Of a DNA stretch of 20,259 nucleotides, positions 17,041 through 20,259 are shown in pieces. The position numbers were made by a program, and so were the translations under genes. Below the pieces are notes generated by a model. It worked only from the letters and a program-made list of their open reading frames with translations, searched no databases and was not told where the DNA came from. Position 1 is the first letter of the stretch. Each line of letters opens with the position of its first letter. This DNA is from Chara braunii (lineage: Eukaryota; Streptophyta; Charophyceae; Charales; Characeae): positions 4,815,728 to 4,835,986 of the forward strand of contig BFEA01000008.1 in assembly GCA_003427395.1 (NCBI GenBank), read 5' to 3'.

Positions 17041-17945
17041 TTCATATGTACCATGACAGTCAACATTGTACTCACGTACGGCAACCTGGCATGCCGTGTC
17101 CTATGAAGGCAGGGGATGGAATAAGAATGCCTATTCAATTACGGTTGGTGTACCTGTTGTTCCTGACATGTAGGAGCAATGTAGTCTGTGAGATTTGTCT
17201 TTGCTGTGTCATTCGTCGCCACAGTCCACACCCATGCCAGTCCTGTCGGGTCTGTTGGAGTTCCCACTTACCATAGGCAATGGTTGCTCCTCAACTTAAA
17301 ATACACTACAACCCACGCACTGACTGACCTCTAGCACCATTCTATGGTGGTCTGCTCTGTCGATGAGTACTGAGGACCCAATGAAGTTTGTCTTCCCTCT
17401 TTTTTGAACTCCCTTATTCTTTCCGTCCTCCCTCCCCTTGTGTGGTACTACTAAATGCATACATATGAGCATAACCAAGAGAACAGACAAAATATAAGTT
17501 AAAGATCTGCTAAAAAATTAGGGATATGGACAAGAGGGTCGTTATGCCACACAGGGATGATGTTATATTCGCTCCCTTTACTCTACCAGGTCTACCTTCT
17601 TTCATAGCGTGCAAGTGGGGAATTATGACACATGGGGATGTGGGCAGTTAGTGCTCAACCACAATCAATATGGCAAGCCTTCTACGTGAGAAGCACAATA
17701 AGAGGAGAGTTGCAAGAAGAAGTAAAAGGGGTACCCAAAGATAGTGAAAAAATGATTGTATAAGAAACAACCAATATAACGGATTTATTGTGCTTCATGT
17801 TATTTTCTACAGAGGTAAAATTGTTTCATTGTTGGATTTGCTCATCTTTACTGTGCTTCATTGTCTGCTATAGAGGTAACGTTGCTTCAATTTTGGATTT
17901 TTTCATCATGATCAAGGTGGAAAAGAAGTTGTTGTGGCGACAATT
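17041..17945. other. No gene seen
   Basis: Two ORFs of 64-86 codons (17016-17276 plus, 17296-17490 minus) have no domain pattern and are taken as chance. Near-duplicate phrases around 17795-17900 (GTGCTTCAT..., AGAGGTAA...TTGTTTCA) suggest a small local duplication. Confidence 0.5.
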
Positions 17946-17954
17946 TATAACACG

Positions 17955-18006
17955 TGCACACACACATACACACACACACACACACACACATACACACACA
18001 AACACA
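17955..18006. repeat. (CA)n microsatellite
   Basis: Imperfect CA run with TACA interruptions. Confidence 0.92.
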
Positions 18007-18060
18007 TGTTCACTAAAGACCCTACCTATACTGACCAGGAAGAGCACGCCAACTATCTGA

Positions 18061-18245
18061 GGTTTTTTTTTTTTTTTTTTTTAACATGAGGAGCATCGCT
18101 AACTACAGAGGTGATACGAGCACCCCACACAATTCACTACCCCTATGATGACTCCAATCTATAGGTGGGGAGCAACACCTGTTGGAAATTCGATCCGGTG
18201 TCCCTTCACAGTAGAGAAAAATCTTTGCATCATAGACATTTGCTT
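18061..18245 (-). mobile_element. tRNA-derived SINE-like copy with poly-A tail, minus strand
   Basis: Read on the minus strand: an A-box-like segment near 18240-18225, a B-box-like GGATCGAATTTCC at 18196-18184, then CAACAGGTGTTGCTCCCCAC and about 100 bp more, ending GTT followed by a run of about 21 A (18082-18062). The first 40 bp after the B box match the plus-strand copy at 16973-17012. Poly-A end, pol III box spacing and two copies support a SINE. No clear target-site duplication was found. Confidence 0.5.
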
Positions 18246-19221
18246 CGAATGTCCAAGACAACATTTCTGGTCCTTTCATAGCAGATTGATTGTCATTGAG
18301 TTTGATCTACTTAGCTAAAAATTGTGAATATTGATACCCTCTCTGCTTTCTAGTTGTATTTTACCATGAAAGATGACAATTATTTCCAAAATAGCTAGAA
18401 TTGTTCAGATTGCGAAACAAAAGAGCGGATCTTTAACTGCCCACAAACGTTTCATTTCTTGAAAACTTCTCAATCAATATCCATGGCTGGCTGGCTGGCT
18501 GGTTCGATCAAATGGTCCAGCAAAGCGTCTGGATTGCAATGATTCTGGCAGTTTTCTATTGGGGCTATTGTGAGAAGTTCATTGTACCTTATCACTTGGA
18601 GGAACGAGAACTCGTAACTAGGTTTCCATAGGTAAACTTGGAGAAGGATCATTCAAAATAATAATAATAATAAATAAATAAACAAAATTCATGGTTGACA
18701 ACGACAACAACTAAGTCATCCTTACGGTGTGTTGAACAAGTTGAGAGGAGACCCCTTCCTCGGATCTATCCAGAACCATTTTACGGAATCAATGATCAAG
18801 TTGTTCCGCAAAAAGAAAAAGAAAAAAATTGGGGCGATGTCACGGTTTCGGTTTGAAAATGCATTTCAGTCACGATTTCGTGAATCAGCGGGGAATGTTG
18901 TGTCAAACCGAGGGAAATCGTGAATATATACAACCCAACTTTAGAGTCGGGTGCAGATGTGTTGTATTTTGATCTGAAATCGTGATTGCGCCTTAGTTAT
19001 GGAAAAAAAAAAGTTGTTCGAATAAACAGTCAGTCTGACTTCAATTTACGTGGGAGAGATCTTATTCGCTAAGTCTAGTACACTGACAGGTTGTAACCCT
19101 TGCAGGTTAGATAATATAGAGCAACAATTTTTCTACTACTAGCCTACCAAGCCTTCGAAGAAATCCGGTTACGCTCGAAGTTGGGGCTGGTTGAGGGCGC
19201 AACGCTACCGGGAGAGTTACA

Positions 19222-19246
19222 CCCTGCCTCGGCCGAAACGGCAGGG
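19222..19246. other. GC-rich hairpin
   Basis: CCCTGCC and GGCAGGG form a perfect 7-bp stem with an 11-nt loop. Short direct repeats AGGGCGC(A/T)..ACG flank it. Function unknown. Confidence 0.5.
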
Positions 19247-19409
19247 CGCTAACGTGCACTGAGGTGCGAAGCTGCAACTGCACTTTCATGAGGGCATGGA
19301 GGGACAACATTGTGCGTGCCAATGATGCTTCTCAGGAACTTCCGTGGATGTGAAGGCATGAGAGGTGTGAGGTGTGGGGCAGGGGATGAGGTGTTTGGAT
19401 GTGGTAGGG

Positions 19410-19421
19410 TGCCACGTGGCA
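19410..19421. promoter_or_regulatory. G-box palindrome TGCCACGTGGCA
   Basis: A perfect 12-bp palindrome with a CACGTG core, the site bound by plant bZIP and bHLH factors. No gene start is visible nearby, so a role is not shown. Confidence 0.4.
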
Positions 19422-20017
19422 TAGGGTTATGTGGTGGTGTTGAGGGGTTTTCTATGCCTTTTGTCTCTAATTTTTGACTCTCGCCTTTTGGGTCCTTTGT
19501 TGTCTTGAGTTGTTGGGTTTGGACTGAATTCTCCGTGAAGTTGTGTTGACGGGCTCGACACTCTCATTCACAACGCAACCGCATTTCTGGAGTGATAGGG
19601 AGGCGGGGGCGTCCCACTAATCTCTTCTGGTTGGTGCACTTCGCCGTAGGGCTAGGCTAGCACTGACTGTGGGGAGGAGGAGCGACTCCTTCTACAGAAA
19701 GAGGCAGGGTCTGAGTTTGGTCTGGTCAGCGACTGGGCAGTTGGACCAGGGGACTGCATGAGTGGAGGGGTGCGCCATGGTCTGCAACGATTGGCAACTT
19801 CAGGTAAACTCAAGGCGACCTTACGTGGCAACAGAAACCCTGACTGCCACGTTTTCCAAAATCAAACCATAAGTACTACTCTAATAGATGATCTAATGGT
19901 TAGGGATTTCAGATTGGTGAAATCCTAGTTCTGTAGCCTAATTTTATTTTTACAAGTGGAACCCGCCACGGCTACGCACAGCAACACTCGCTGATGGCAT
20001 CTCATTTTTCTTTCATG

Positions 20018-20021
<4 letters not shown>

Positions 20022-20089
<68 letters not shown>

Positions 20090-20133
20090 TTTCTTCCCAT
20101 GTTGTACTTGGCGGGCATCAATGCTTGTTGTCT

Positions 20134-20206
<73 letters not shown>

Positions 20207-20259
20207 TTCTTCCCGCGTTGTGCTTGGCGGGTGTCAGTGCTTGTCGTCTGCTCCGCCTG
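20022..20259. repeat. Tandem minisatellite with (CT)n blocks, 116-bp period
   Basis: Two (CT)n runs (about 20022-20086 and 20135-20190) alternate with a 47-bp unit (20091-20137 and 20207-20253) beginning TTCTTCCC and ending GTCTGCTC. The second unit is preceded by (GT)n. The array may continue past the window end. Confidence 0.9.

Larger units (their letters stand above)
18250..20015. other. Long stretch without a convincing gene
   Basis: Contains small (AAT)n/(AAAT)n and (GGCT)n runs, AAATCGTGA/TCACGATTT motifs near 18868-18985, a GC-rich hairpin (19222-19246) and a G-box palindrome (19410-19421). Short ORFs at 18470-18652 (minus), 18729-18923 (plus) and 19107-19322 (minus) show no recognisable domain. 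Confidence 0.55.

Noticed and set aside
17016-17490. Short ORFs of 86 (plus) and 64 (minus) codons
   Set aside because: No domain, promoter or coding character beyond chance; the first begins inside the A-rich SINE tail.
11049-18881. Shared 14-mer AGTCACGATTTCGT at 11049 and 18868
   Set aside because: One 14-base match in 20 kb is expected by chance, and the flanks do not align.

Overview
The window looks like accessory DNA from a repeat-rich eukaryotic nuclear genome. It has TATA boxes, long simple repeats, a probable spliced gene, a Ulp1/SENP-type protease relic, a U2 snRNA-derived sequence, a decayed non-LTR retrotransposon and tRNA-derived SINE-like pieces. A plant or streptophyte alga (for example a charophyte such as Chara) fits best, but this is inference from overall character; no single marker proves it. 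There is no sign of bacterial gene organisation.

Layout. 1-2150 is almost entirely simple and tandem sequence: (TA)n, two copies of a GGA-rich block, GATT-rich DNA, a 42-bp tandem repeat and a perfect inverted repeat. At 2150 there is a good TATA box. It is followed by an ATG at 2330 and a strong splice donor at 2342/2343. Bases 2343-5193 read best as one long intron, filled by a higher-order minisatellite (about 2405-5085) whose units contain perfect 12-bp-stem hairpins. An acceptor at 5193/5194 rejoins the frame exactly with the large coding region.

5194-8939 is a degraded gene of roughly 1,200 codons. It encodes an unrecognised N-terminal domain, a long acidic linker with a basic patch, a ParB/Srx-like domain, an unrecognised central region and a C-terminal segment resembling the SAM-binding part of N4/N6 DNA methyltransferases. 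It carries four frame changes and several stops. The true frame around 8196-8500 is easy to miss because another frame is open there. A polar tail and an AATAAA follow.

9800-10602 holds a Ulp1 (C48) protease relic with all four catalytic-centre residues still encoded but with broken frames. At 10795-11319 a degenerate minisatellite runs into a TATA box and a 67-codon ORF. A U2 snRNA-like sequence lies on the minus strand at 11565-11655. 11660-13640 has no convincing gene. 13640-16460 is a decayed LINE (plus strand). 16925-18245 contains two opposite-facing SINE-like copies with A-rich tails. 18250-20259 is mostly featureless apart from a G-box palindrome, a GC-rich hairpin and two 116-bp-spaced (CT)n minisatellite units.

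The most interesting hypothesis is that the ParB-like/methyltransferase-like gene and the adjacent Ulp1 relic, on the same strand, are cargo of one mobile element. The sequence does not show element ends, so this remains a hypothesis.
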